Part shown: piece by piece, positions 21,171-29,518 of the stretch
Position numbering within the stretch: the stretch's first letter is position 1
How the letters are laid out: every line of letters begins with the position of its first letter
Translations under genes and position numbers: made by a program
NCBI RefSeq assembly: GCF_030697375.1
Contig: NZ_JAUYQD010000053.1
Span: 1 to 64,000, forward strand
Length of the DNA stretch: 64,000 bases
Direction of reading: 5' to 3'
From: Rhodoferax sp.
GTDB lineage: Bacteria > Pseudomonadota > Gammaproteobacteria > Burkholderiales > Burkholderiaceae_C
The notes under the pieces: generated by a model
Seen by the model: the letters and a program-made list of their open reading frames with translations, nothing else
Database searches by the model: none
Told to the model about the DNA's origin: nothing

Positions 21171-22688
21171 ATGAATGAAAACATTTACGCCATCCTGGCG
21201 CGCGGTTTTCCGCACAACCCGGACGCCCCCTTTCTGATCCTGCCCGATGGCCAGCGGTATAGCTACCAAGCGCTGGAACAAGAGACCGCACGCTACGCCC
21301 ACTTGCTGATCGCCAGCGGCCTGACGCAAGGCGACCGCGTGGCGGTGCAAGTGGACAAGTCCGCGGCGGCGATTTTTTTCTACCTGGGGTGCGTGCGCGC
21401 GGGCTTGGCCTACGTCCCCATCAACCCGGACTGCCAAAGCGACGACGTTGACTACTTTCTCAACGACGCCGATGCCGCCATGTTCGTCTGCCGGCCCAGC
21501 TTCCTGGAGAGCGCCAAGCAACTGGCATGGCATAGCACTGCCAGCACCGTCTTCACCCTGGGGATGGACGGCAACGGCTCACTGGCCGAGGCGGCAAGCA
21601 CGCAGCCCACCACGTTCACCACGGCGCACTGCGCGGCGGACGCGCTGGCGGCCATCATGTACACGTCGGGCACCACCGGCCGCCCCAAGGGGGCCATGCT
21701 GTCCCACCGCAACTTGTCCTCCAACGCCTTGGTGCTGCATGCCTACTGGGGCTTTGTTCCCGGCGATGTGATTCTGCACATGCTGCCGATCTACCACACC
21801 CATGGGCTGTTTGTGGCCACCCACTGCGCCATGCTCAATGGCAGCCCCCTGCTGTTCGAGCCCCGGTTCGACGCCCCACGGGCGCTACAGCTGATGGCGC
21901 AGGCCACGGTGCTCATGGGGGTTCCGCCCCATTACGCCGCGCTGCTGGATGAGCCGGGCCTGAACCTGGCGGCCTGCGCGCACATGCGCTTGTTCATTTC
22001 GGGCTCGGCGCCGCTGCTGGCCAGCACCTTCCAGGAATTCCGCCAACGCACCGGTCACGCCATTCTGGAACGCTACGGCATGACCGAGGGCGGCATGCTG
22101 GTGTCCAACCCCTTGGAAGGGGAGCGCCGTTGCGGCACCGTCGGCTTCCCCCTGCCCGGCGTGCAAGCGCGGGTGATCGACCAGCAGGGCCGCACGCTCG
22201 CGGCAAACCAGATCGGCCACATCCAGGTCAAAGGCCCCAACCTTTTTACCGGCTATTGGCGCATGCCACAAAAGACGCGCGACGAGTTCACCCCCGATGG
22301 TTTTTTCAAAACCGGCGACGTGGGGCGTGCGGACGCGCAGGGCTATCTGACCATCGTCGGTCGGTTCAAGGACGTCATCCAGGTGGGGGAGCAGGAGGTC
22401 TACCCCAAGGAGATCGAGACCGCCATCGACCTCCTGCCGGGCGTCGTGGAGTCGGCGGTGATCGGCCTGCCGGACCGGCTCACTGGCGCCAATGTGGCCG
22501 CCGTCGTCGCCCGCAAAGGGGCGGGGCCGCATCTCACCGCCGCTGAGATCACCTCGGCGCTGAAAACGTCCTTTGCCGATTTCAAGATCCCCAAGGCCGT
22601 GTACTTCGTGGACCAGTTGCCGCGCAACGGCATGGGCAAGGTGCAGAAGAACCTGTTGCGCGAACACTACCTGCTTGGTGGGCTTTGA
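21171..22688 (+). CDS. AMP-forming acyl-CoA synthetase, malonyl-CoA synthetase (MatB)-like
   Basis: The roughly 505-residue member of the ANL superfamily activates a carboxylic acid with ATP and CoA. The P-loop MYTSGTTGRPKGAMLSH, the A5-like motif YGMTEGG, GDVGRADAQGYLTIVGR and the C-terminal lysine region (NGMGKVQKNLLRE) are present. HMLPIYHTHGLFVATH is characteristic of MatB-type malonate/methylmalonate ligases. ATG 21171 was chosen: the frame could begin at a GTG overlapping the previous stop, but those 16 residues look non-homologous. It sits 44 nt after the tandem flavodoxin gene, so co-transcription is likely. The real acid substrate is uncertain. Confidence 0.88.
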   Translation: MNENIYAILARGFPHNPDAPFLILPDGQRYSYQALEQETARYAHLLIASGLTQGDRVAVQVDKSAAAIFFYLGCVRAGLAYVPINPDCQSDDVDYFLNDADAAMFVCRPSFLESAKQLAWHSTASTVFTLGMDGNGSLAEAASTQPTTFTTAHCAADALAAIMYTSGTTGRPKGAMLSHRNLSSNALVLHAYWGFVPGDVILHMLPIYHTHGLFVATHCAMLNGSPLLFEPRFDAPRALQLMAQATVLMGVPPHYAALLDEPGLNLAACAHMRLFISGSAPLLASTFQEFRQRTGHAILERYGMTEGGMLVSNPLEGERRCGTVGFPLPGVQARVIDQQGRTLAANQIGHIQVKGPNLFTGYWRMPQKTRDEFTPDGFFKTGDVGRADAQGYLTIVGRFKDVIQVGEQEVYPKEIETAIDLLPGVVESAVIGLPDRLTGANVAAVVARKGAGPHLTAAEITSALKTSFADFKIPKAVYFVDQLPRNGMGKVQKNLLREHYLLGGL

Positions 22689-22809
22689 AGACCAGCAGCC
22701 CCAGCACCGAGTGATCCCGAGGCACGGACCGCCTCGACGGACGCGCTCCACCCCACTGCCGGTGACGCCATGGCCTGTTTTCTCAGCGGTCTTTGGCGGC
22801 ACTTCAGTA

Positions 22810-22850
22810 CCGCACGCCTGACAAGGCGTGGCGGTTTCATTGTTATTTTT
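22810..22850 (+). terminator. Hairpin with T-rich tail upstream of the DUF1097 gene
   Basis: CACGCCT and AGGCGTG pair perfectly around a GACA loop and are followed by a T-rich run (TTTCATTGTTATTTTT). It lies in the 185-bp gap between the ligase gene and the DUF1097 gene and could be a partial terminator or attenuator. Confidence 0.65.
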
Positions 22851-22873
22851 AAAAAAACTACGAGGAGACACCT

Positions 22874-23359
22874 ATGTCCTTACTTATCGCGCTCAGCATT
22901 TCCATCGGACTGCTGGCAGTCGCCGCCACCTGGCTCTTTCTGGGTCCACTGGCGGCTTTCAACATGCAAATCTGGCAGGCGTTTATTGCCTGGGCCAGCC
23001 ACTTCCACAACGGAGGAAAGTCTGACGGTGTCCAAAAAACCGCTATCTGCATGACGTTTGGCGCGCTGGTGGGCATGGCGTCTGTCATGCTCGTCGGTCC
23101 GCTGGGCGCACTCGGGGGCATGGCGGTTCCGGTGGCGGTCGGCATCGGCGCCGCGGTGATTGTCCTGGCGGCCCACTTGCCGATCCTCTCGACGATTCCG
23201 TCCAGCGTCTATGGCTTCGCCAGCGTGGCGGGGCTGATTCTGCTCGGCAAGGACATGTCCCCCGAGACAGCGATCCTGCCGACGATTCTTTCGATCATGC
23301 TCGGCGTCGGATTCGGTTGGCTGTCGGAATTCATCGCCGGAAAAATGGCGAAAAGCTGA
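22874..23359 (+). CDS. DUF1097 family inner membrane protein (YcdZ-like)
   Basis: The 161-residue protein has about five hydrophobic segments and the family-typical stretch IAWASHFHNGGKSDG near residue 40-50. DUF1097 proteins such as E. coli YcdZ are small inner membrane proteins of unknown function. A strong ribosome site (GAGGAG) lies before ATG 22874. It is within the cluster downstream of the MatB-like ligase and is followed by a hairpin. Its context suggests transport or membrane association for the pathway product or substrate, but this is only inference. Confidence 0.85.
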   Translation: MSLLIALSISIGLLAVAATWLFLGPLAAFNMQIWQAFIAWASHFHNGGKSDGVQKTAICMTFGALVGMASVMLVGPLGALGGMAVPVAVGIGAAVIVLAAHLPILSTIPSSVYGFASVAGLILLGKDMSPETAILPTILSIMLGVGFGWLSEFIAGKMAKS

Positions 23360-23381
23360 GCACACGCGGCTGAACACGACC

Positions 23382-23407
23382 GGCCGCAGGGTTTCACCCC
23401 TGCGGCC
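23382..23407 (+). terminator. GC-rich hairpin after the DUF1097 gene
   Basis: GGCCGCAGGG pairs with CCCTGCGGCC over a 6-nt loop. Only TTCTCCC follows, so termination would be weak; it may also protect the upstream mRNA. Confidence 0.6.
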
Positions 23408-23466
23408 TTCTCCCACCATGAAATTCAACGAGCTTGGCATGTGCCAGGTTTCAAAGGATCGACACT

Positions 23467-24261
23467 ATGGAAGCCTTCCCATCCGTCGCCATCGCAGACT
23501 CTCTGATGCTGGCCGCCGGGGTTCCCCGCCCATGGCGGGCCACGCAGTACCGCATGGACGAAATCACAAAAAAAATTCACCTGTGGATTACCAGACAAGC
23601 GCAGCCGCAGGCGGAAAAAAAACGCAACTGGTTCGGCATGGCCACGGCGCAACCCGCCACCCAGGCGATGGCCACCGGCCCCGAAATGCAGTGGCGCCAT
23701 CTCAACGTCATGAACTTCACCTGCCAGATCCATACGACGGACCCGCTTGATGCGCGCCACTACGAGTTGCCCTGGTTCGGGCAGCCAGGTTTGCCCTTTT
23801 CGAACCGGCTGTCGCACCAGGTCTTTGCCTGTCTGGCAGAAGGCGTGGAGATGAGCGCGGTCTGCGCCATGCTGGACATCCCTTTCACCGATCTGTGGCG
23901 GTTCAAGTACGCACTTGACCAAGGTTTGGTGAAGTTCGAGTACACACCGGCCAAGAAAACCGGCGCCACCACCACGGCAACCCCCTCGACGTTCGTGCCT
24001 TCGACGCTCGCCAGCAATGTGCCCGATGTAACCGACCCGATCTGGGAACGCCTGATCACCGGCGAGATCAGCGTCCAGATCAAGACCCTGAGCCTGCAGC
24101 TCATGTTCACCAAACTGCGCCAGCAGTTCAGCCTGCAGCAAGACGATGAAGTCAAGCTGATGAAACTGCGCGAGTTGCACCGCTATGTCGAACGCAACGA
24201 ACGCAGCCTGGGGTATGAGTTGCACCAATTCCGGGAACTGGCGCAAGCGCAGTCGGCATGA
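23467..24261 (+). CDS. Uncharacterised protein with a possible winged-helix segment
   Basis: I do not recognise this 264-residue protein. It has no signal peptide or membrane helix. Trp/His-rich sequence (WRHLNVMNFTCQIHTTDPLDAR, LPWFGQPGLPFSNRLSHQVF) precedes a segment that could fold as a winged helix (LAEGVEMSAVCAMLDIPFTDLWRFKYALDQGLV, about 145-180). A Thr/Ala-rich linker and a helical C-terminal region with a possible coiled coil follow. ATG 23467 has AAGGA upstream at good spacing. Its stop overlaps the start of the next gene (ATGA), so the two proteins are translationally coupled and probably work together. A regulatory or adaptor role is possible but unproven. Confidence 0.75.
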   Translation: MEAFPSVAIADSLMLAAGVPRPWRATQYRMDEITKKIHLWITRQAQPQAEKKRNWFGMATAQPATQAMATGPEMQWRHLNVMNFTCQIHTTDPLDARHYELPWFGQPGLPFSNRLSHQVFACLAEGVEMSAVCAMLDIPFTDLWRFKYALDQGLVKFEYTPAKKTGATTTATPSTFVPSTLASNVPDVTDPIWERLITGEISVQIKTLSLQLMFTKLRQQFSLQQDDEVKLMKLRELHRYVERNERSLGYELHQFRELAQAQSA

Positions 24262-25259
24262 ACACCATGCAGCAATTGTTGGTCCCCCCAAAAATCGCCG
24301 CTGACCTGATCCTCAGCGGTGCAGCACTGGCCATCGCGGGTGATGAAAGCGTGCTGGCGGCGCTGCCCCATGGCAACTGGATCGGCGGAACGATTCCCTA
24401 TTTCATGGGGCAAGATGGCGGCGTGACCACGCGCGAGCAGTTGTTTATCACCCCGCTGTCCCTGTATCCGGGGCTGAAACCGTTCATCAAACTCTACGAC
24501 ACCGCATACCTATCGCAAGTGTGCGTGGAAGCCCCCGCCAATGGGTTCAGTGTCATCATCCTGCCGGCGTTTTCCGACGTGCATTTTGAATATGCGCAGC
24601 ATGCCTCGACCTACGAGGACATGTTCATGAAACCGCTGGTGGGGTGGGTCGCCGGCATTCACCTGGATGACATGGGCCATCGCACCCCCAAGGTTTGCGA
24701 CGGACGCAGTCGGACCATGATGGAGAACCAGGCGGTGGTGATGCATGTGCCCTTGCCGGAGAACGTCAGCGCCAATGTGAATATCGTGAATCTGTTCACC
24801 CAGGGCCATGGCGACGTGCTCGAATTCCAGGAAAGCGGCTTTGAAGCCCAAACCTGCCTGGTGAACGGCAAAGCGCACGCACTGGCCAAGTACCTCCAAA
24901 ACATCGGCCACGACATCCGCCTGCCGCTGGTGGCCGACTACAGCGGCGCCAATATCAATGTCAGCCTCAAGGCCGTGGACGTGGTGCAAGACAAGGTGGC
25001 GTTTTATGGACCGGTATTCCCGCACGTCGCTTACCGACTGGCGCAGCCTTTTTCCGGCAGCTATGAAACCGCGTTCGGCCAAGCCATTGTCAACCTGCCG
25101 CAGCGCGCCGGATTCTCCTGCAACTGCGTTCTCAACTACCTGTACTCAGGGCTGGAGGGCAAGCGCACCGGCCATGTGACGGGGCCCATGACCTTCGGCG
25201 AGGTGGCTTACGTCCTGATGAACCAAACCATGGTCCACCTGACCCTGGAGACCCACTGA
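24258..25259 (+). CDS. Uncharacterised conserved protein (possibly DUF6976-like)
   Basis: The 333-residue soluble protein has no signal peptide. The N-terminal part contains GAALAIAGDESVLAALPHGN followed by WIGGTIPYFM, a pattern I associate with a conserved uncharacterised family (possibly DUF6976) and loosely with FIST-like sensor modules. Other conserved-looking parts are LPAFSDVHFEYA, GVAGIHLDDMGHRTPKV-like sequence around residue 130-150, and a C-terminal CNCVLNYLYSGLEGKRTGHVTGPMTFGEVAY. No catalytic motif can be named. It overlaps the previous gene by four bases and ends directly at a dispersed repeat that separates it from the convergent HicA-like gene. Confidence 0.72.
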   Translation: MNTMQQLLVPPKIAADLILSGAALAIAGDESVLAALPHGNWIGGTIPYFMGQDGGVTTREQLFITPLSLYPGLKPFIKLYDTAYLSQVCVEAPANGFSVIILPAFSDVHFEYAQHASTYEDMFMKPLVGWVAGIHLDDMGHRTPKVCDGRSRTMMENQAVVMHVPLPENVSANVNIVNLFTQGHGDVLEFQESGFEAQTCLVNGKAHALAKYLQNIGHDIRLPLVADYSGANINVSLKAVDVVQDKVAFYGPVFPHVAYRLAQPFSGSYETAFGQAIVNLPQRAGFSCNCVLNYLYSGLEGKRTGHVTGPMTFGEVAYVLMNQTMVHLTLETH

Positions 25260-25329
25260 AAAACAGATACAAATAGGGCTCTAGCCCTTTATCCATCAGC
25301 GCAAGCAGCTACAAAATAAGTAGCGAAAG
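25260..25329 (+). repeat. Dispersed element, copy 3 (fills the gap between two convergent stop codons)
   Basis: The 70-nt gap between the stop of the preceding gene and the stop of the convergent HicA-like gene is entirely this element. It has a GGGCTCTAGCCC mini-hairpin, the spacer GCGCAAGCA, and a core hairpin GCTAC-AAAATAA-GTAGC. The C-G pair replaces the T-A pair of other copies in both arms, a compensatory change. Confidence 0.88.
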
Positions 25330-25608
25330 TCAGTCCTTGTCGGCTTCATACGTTGACAGGCTGACCCCCGCCTGCGTCAGAAACTCGCGGACCTGTTTGA
25401 TCAGATCGCGGGAGCACTCGCTGTTGTGGTGCGGGTGGTGCAGAAAATCGCTGGCCTGGTTGAGCGTCACTTTAAAGCGCGCGCCGTGCGATGGCTCCAG
25501 GGTCGCGCCGAGATGGCCCAACAGCGATTCCAACTCCCGCCAGTGGATGTTGGCGGGCAGCGGATCATGAAAAATCGCGCGCAGCAGCGTGTGGTGCTTG
25601 TGGCTCAT
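25330..25608 (-). CDS. HicA-like protein (orphan toxin-family dsRBD-like fold)
   Basis: The 92-residue protein resembles HicA-family mRNA interferases: LLRAIFHDPLPANIHWRELESLLGHLGATLE, then GARFKVTLN, then FLHHPHH, matching the usual alpha-beta layout with the conserved His of a small dsRBD-like fold. ATG 25608 has a purine-rich ribosome site (GGGGGAGA). No HicB antitoxin gene is adjacent on either side. In many betaproteobacteria such stand-alone copies exist; activity as a toxin is uncertain. Confidence 0.75.
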   Translation of the reverse strand: MSHKHHTLLRAIFHDPLPANIHWRELESLLGHLGATLEPSHGARFKVTLNQASDFLHHPHHNSECSRDLIKQVREFLTQAGVSLSTYEADKD

Positions 25609-25750
25609 AACATCTCCCCCAAATAGGTTGGCTTGTCGCCGGGATGAGCTTACCAAGATCAGGTAGGAAGCACACCCTTTGGCGTGAATTTATTCAAGTT
25701 ACCATGCGCCAGGCCGCACATCTGACCAACACCCATCCTCCCTCATCCCC

Positions 25751-26392
25751 TTGACCACAGTCCAGCAAATCACTACGGAACGGCTGACCCTTCGTGCCTT
25801 TGAGGCGTCCGACGTGCATGCGGTTTATGACATTTTTTCGGATGACCGGGTTACCGAGTTTTACGACTGCGATACGTTCTCACGTCTTGAACAAGCGAAA
25901 GAATGGCTTGCCTCGCGTACACCTGGAGACGTAAAGCACGATGGGCAAGGGGCGACTTGGGCCATCTGCCTCACTGCCGCACCCGGCGTGGTCATTGGAT
26001 CGTGTGGCTTCCATACGATCAACCGGGATTTCTATTCCATCGCCATCGGATACGACTTGCACCCTGCGCACTGGGGACGGGGCTACGCCTTTGAAGCCAA
26101 CGCGGCCATGCTCGGTTTTTGTTTTGCGAACGACGTCCCGTTTCACGTCAACCGTGTCGCCGCAACCACCGATCTCGACAGCCAACGATCTATGAATTTA
26201 TTGCGCAAGCTGGGCTTTTCTGAAGAGGGTGTGCTGCGCCAGTACGGCTATTGGAAGGGCAAGTTCAACGACGTACGCATGTTTTCGCTTTTGAGGGAAG
26301 ACTGGAGCAAGAAAACGGCTCCATCCAAAGCAGACCGTCTGGGGCCGCGTGGTCACTTTCCATCGCCATACACCACTGAGAAACTTCCATGA
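25751..26392 (+). CDS. GNAT family N-acetyltransferase (RimJ/RimL-like)
   Basis: The 213-residue protein begins with the RimJ-type ITTERLTLRAFEASD. It carries the acetyl-CoA-binding region (YDLHPAHWGRGYAFEA) and the C-terminal VAATTDLDSQRSMNLLRKLGFSEEGVLRQYGYWKG typical of the family. It transfers acetyl from acetyl-CoA to an amine, possibly a protein N-terminus or small molecule; the substrate is unknown. The start is TTG 25751. Its stop overlaps the next gene's ATG (ATGA), so the two acetyltransferases are translationally coupled. Confidence 0.85.
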   Translation: MTTVQQITTERLTLRAFEASDVHAVYDIFSDDRVTEFYDCDTFSRLEQAKEWLASRTPGDVKHDGQGATWAICLTAAPGVVIGSCGFHTINRDFYSIAIGYDLHPAHWGRGYAFEANAAMLGFCFANDVPFHVNRVAATTDLDSQRSMNLLRKLGFSEEGVLRQYGYWKGKFNDVRMFSLLREDWSKKTAPSKADRLGPRGHFPSPYTTEKLP

Positions 26393-26874
26393 TCCAAATC
26401 GTCCACCACTCCGAACCCCTGGGACAGGCTGTGACCGACCTCATCCTGGAGATTCAGCGCCAGGAGTTTGGCCTGGACATTCAGGCGCAGGACCAGCCCG
26501 ACATTCTGGACGTCGCCCGCTACTACCAAACGGGGGCAGGCAACTTCTGGGTGGCGATCATCGAAGGGGAAGTCATCGGGACCATCGCGCTGCGGGACAT
26601 CGGCCAACACCAGGGCGCGCTGCGCAAGATGTATGTGAAAGCGACGCACCGCGGCAAGGAACACGCGGTGGCGGCCCGGCTTCTGGAGCGGCTGGTGCAG
26701 TCGGCCACCGCCACCGGCATGCAGGGCCTGTACCTGGCTACGACCGAACAGTTCGCCGCCGCGCTGCATTTCTACGAGAAAAACGGGTTTGTCAGCATCG
26801 CCCCACAGGCGCTTCCCGAGGCGTTTCCGCGCATCCCACAGGAAACGCGCTTCTACCACCGCGTGCTTTCCTGA
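26389..26874 (+). CDS. GNAT family N-acetyltransferase
   Basis: The 161-residue single-domain GNAT has the central strand FWVAIIEGEVIGTIALRDI, the acetyl-CoA loop MYVKATHRGKEHAVAARLLERL and the C-terminal ALHFYEKNGFV. It is translationally coupled to the preceding acetyltransferase gene. The substrate cannot be inferred. Confidence 0.86.
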   Translation: MIQIVHHSEPLGQAVTDLILEIQRQEFGLDIQAQDQPDILDVARYYQTGAGNFWVAIIEGEVIGTIALRDIGQHQGALRKMYVKATHRGKEHAVAARLLERLVQSATATGMQGLYLATTEQFAAALHFYEKNGFVSIAPQALPEAFPRIPQETRFYHRVLS

Positions 26875-27014
26875 AGGGGGTCGCCCCATCGGGACCACAC
26901 GCTTTCGCTCCGATGTTACTGGCGCAGCACTGTGCCAGCGCGAAGACACCCGATTCCACTCCAAGGATTACGATCTCCCTTTTCTCCCTTTTCTGGATTT
27001 TTGGACAAAACCAC

Positions 27015-27377
27015 ATGCCCCACCTCACCGTCGAATACACCAGCAACCTGCCCACGTTTGATGCCAACGATGTCCTGCTGGCGCTGAATAAAGTTCTTGC
27101 GTCCTGCGGCCACTTTGAGGACATTGACATCAAGAGCCGTGCCCTTCGGCTGGATACGCATCTTGTGGGACTGGGCCAGCCCTGCCACGGATTCGTGCAT
27201 GCCAAGCTCGCCATCTTGAGCGGACGCTCCGAGGACACCAAGCGTGCGCTTTCCGACGCTCTGCTGCATGCGCTGCAGGCAGTCGGCCAGTGGCCTGCCG
27301 ATACCGACGTTCAGCTGTGTGTGGAGGTGCAAGAGATAGAACGCGCGTCCTACGCCAAAGTCACGGTGGGTGCCTGA
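27015..27377 (+). CDS. 5-carboxymethyl-2-hydroxymuconate delta-isomerase family protein
   Basis: The 120-residue protein starts MPHLTVEYTSNLP with the N-terminal Pro after Met that serves as catalytic base in the tautomerase superfamily. The length and the later motifs (GFVHAKLAILSGRSEDTKRALSDALLHAL) fit CHMI/HpcD. HpcD isomerises an intermediate of homoprotocatechuate breakdown. No other hpc gene is near, so it may act on another substrate. A longer in-frame start upstream is ignored because Pro must follow the initiator Met. Confidence 0.88.
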   Translation: MPHLTVEYTSNLPTFDANDVLLALNKVLASCGHFEDIDIKSRALRLDTHLVGLGQPCHGFVHAKLAILSGRSEDTKRALSDALLHALQAVGQWPADTDVQLCVEVQEIERASYAKVTVGA

Positions 27378-27393
27378 CCCAAAGCGCCTGCGG

Positions 27394-28068
27394 TCAGCGC
27401 TCGTAAACCTTGCGCAGTACGCGACCCAAGCGTTCGCGCAAAGACTGCTGTGCTTCGCCACAGTCCGCCAGCGACAGGTCCTTACCCTGCACCAGCATGC
27501 GGTCGTTCAAGCGGGTGCCCGGACCCGTACGCACCGCACATTGCGCAGCGGGCACAGGACCGGTTAGCCCCTGGGCTGCAAGGTCGCGCAGTTCGTCCAG
27601 CAAGCGTTGGGCCTTGAGCGACTCGCTGGGGTAGTTTCTTTCGATATGCACCACCTCCAGTTGCTCGGCTCCAGCGCTGCCGCGCACGATGCGGCAGCGT
27701 GCGTAGTCACGCGGCAATGCCAACTTCAGGTGCAGGCGGTTGTTGCGCTCCAGGCTCTGCCCGTCAATAAGGTAGAAAGTACGCTTGTCCCGGTCGAACG
27801 CAAAAACCTCATACCGCCCCGGCTGCGCCATCGCCTCATTCACCAGAACATACCCGTTGCGCAGGGCCTGCAATTCCTCGCGGGCCCACAGATCGGGGAA
27901 TTTTTTGGCGGAGCAGCGCTCGCGCAAGCTGTCCAGGGTGCTGTCCTCGTAGAGCTTGAGCGCCTCTTGGGTATTGTTGAACTGGATGGGGGGCTGACCC
28001 CAGGCCACACTCCCCATGAACAGAGTCCCTATGAATACGGCACCAATAGGCAAAAAAACAAAACGCAT
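27394..28068 (-). CDS. Secreted protein of unknown function
   Basis: The 224-residue protein has a signal peptide (about 1-25, ending VAWGQ). No domain was recognised. The mature part has a cysteine near residue 52 and others further on (CSAKKF, YARCRIVRG, AAQCAVRTG, LADCGEAQ), so disulfides in the periplasm are plausible. ATG 28068 follows AAGGG. It converges on the isomerase gene with a 16-bp gap. Confidence 0.65.
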   Translation of the reverse strand: MRFVFLPIGAVFIGTLFMGSVAWGQPPIQFNNTQEALKLYEDSTLDSLRERCSAKKFPDLWAREELQALRNGYVLVNEAMAQPGRYEVFAFDRDKRTFYLIDGQSLERNNRLHLKLALPRDYARCRIVRGSAGAEQLEVVHIERNYPSESLKAQRLLDELRDLAAQGLTGPVPAAQCAVRTGPGTRLNDRMLVQGKDLSLADCGEAQQSLRERLGRVLRKVYER

Positions 28069-28213
28069 CAAATGCCCTTAAAGCGTTGAAGAGGCGCAAA
28101 CATCAGAACTACCCTCACAAAAGTAGTTAATAATGCCAAAAAATTGTGGCACAAGACCGCAATCCCACTGCTATTTGCGTTGGCAACCTAACCACTCCCG
28201 AGGATACCCCTGA

Positions 28214-28639
28214 ATGAAATCATCCCTGAGCCTCTCCAATGCGTCTGGCGCCTACATTGCTGCCACCTATGTTTGTCTGGGGCTGGGTGCCTTGGGGTTT
28301 CTTCTTGGATTGTGGAACGCAGAAATGCAGCTCAACGAAAAAGGCTACTACTTCACGCTATTGGCATTTGGCCTCTTCTCTGCCGTGTCGCTGCAAAAGT
28401 GCGTGCGCGACCGTGCTGAAGAAATCCCTGTGTCCGGCGCCTATTACGGCTTGTGCTACGGGGCCGTGGGCCTGTCGCTGTTGTTATTGACCACCGGCCT
28501 TTGGAATGCGACGCTGCTGCTCTCGGAAAAAGGCTATTACGGCATGTCCTTTGTTTTGGCGCTCTACAGCGCAGTGACGGTGCAAAAGAACGTGCGCGAC
28601 AACAAACTCGTGCCGCTTAACCGTACGACGGAAGAATAG
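28214..28639 (+). CDS. yiaA: YiaA/YiaB-family inner membrane protein
   Basis: The 141-residue protein has two copies of the YiaAB two-helix domain (AAEMQLNEKGYYFTLLAFGLFSAVSLQKCVRD-like and ATLLLSEKGYYGMSFVLALYSAVTVQKNVRD-like segments), giving four membrane helices. E. coli YiaA is an inner membrane protein of unknown function. A GAGGA ribosome site precedes the ATG. It stands alone between two opposite-strand genes. Confidence 0.88.
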   Translation: MKSSLSLSNASGAYIAATYVCLGLGALGFLLGLWNAEMQLNEKGYYFTLLAFGLFSAVSLQKCVRDRAEEIPVSGAYYGLCYGAVGLSLLLLTTGLWNATLLLSEKGYYGMSFVLALYSAVTVQKNVRDNKLVPLNRTTEE

Positions 28640-28718
28640 TTTGATTGGCGTCCTCCCTTCAGCCCGCGGATAACAACGGGGCGGGGACCGCACAAGGTGG
28701 CGTTTTTTTGCACCGCCG

Positions 28719-29315
28719 TCAGCGCTTGCGGGAAAAATACATTTTTGTGAAATGGCGGTTGGTGTAAAACGAATCCGCCAAAAATGCCTTGGGTGAGGCA
28801 AACAGCCCCAGCACTCTCCTGCTCACGGTTTCTATGTGCAATTCGGGATAACACGAGGCCGTGAATTCATGGCAGTAGTATTTGCCGGGTCCTGGGGAAA
28901 AATCGAAGTTGTAGGGGATGTTGGCATCGGCGCACTTCCTGGCGTGCTCTATGGCCCATGCCTGACAGCGGTCTGGACGCAGGACGATGATTTTGTCGGT
29001 GCGGCAGAAATCGATCACGTCAATGACCATCGATCCCTCGGCGATGGAGTGCACGACGTGGTTGTCGCCGATGTACAGCCCGCTGTGGCTGCACCCGCTC
29101 TCTCCCTTGGGGATGAAGTAACCATCCAGATAGTCGTCATAGGCCCGCATGATGACGTCACCCGGCCGAAGGATGTCCATCACCTCCCGCGTATCCCTTC
29201 CCTTGATCCGAAAAGACGTGGGCTGGTAAACCACAAACAAGGGCCATCGGAATATTCGGATGTCGCCAAAGATGGTCAGGGCCCAGCGTTTGAGCGCATA
29301 AAAACAGTCCGGCAT
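28719..29315 (-). CDS. YiiX/YebB-like NlpC/P60-type cysteine hydrolase
   Basis: The 198-residue protein shows the permuted papain-like pattern of the YiiX/YebB group. LRPGDVIMR leads into [18 protein letters not shown] (catalytic Cys-His-like region), followed by [11 protein letters not shown] near residue 150. Such proteins are thought to act on amide or thioester bonds in envelope or lipid-linked substrates. No signal peptide is obvious. ATG 29315 is preceded by AAAGGGGAG. It is divergent from the chemoreceptor gene. Confidence 0.8.
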   Translation of the reverse strand: MPDCFYALKRWALTIFGDIRIFRWPLFVVYQPTSFRIKGRDTREVMDILRPGDVIMRAYDDYLDGYFIPKGESGCSHSGLYIGDNHVVHSIAEGSMVIDVIDFCRTDKIIVLRPDRCQAWAIEHARKCADANIPYNFDFSPGPGKYYCHEFTASCYPELHIETVSRRVLGLFASPKAFLADSFYTNRHFTKMYFSRKR

Positions 29316-29518
29316 GTGTGGCTCCCCTTTTTTGGTTTTTTGAACTTGGGCAACTGTACCCAAGGAAGGCCCAAAGACCAAGCCGCAGACGCAATACCCT
29401 CGGCAGCGCCCTATCGCGGCACGCAAACCGTATTTCTCGCCACCGCCACGGTAAGATGCAATCGATGCGCATCTTTCATGGGTGCTGCATTGCTTGTTCA
29501 ACTTATTCGGACGTTTGC

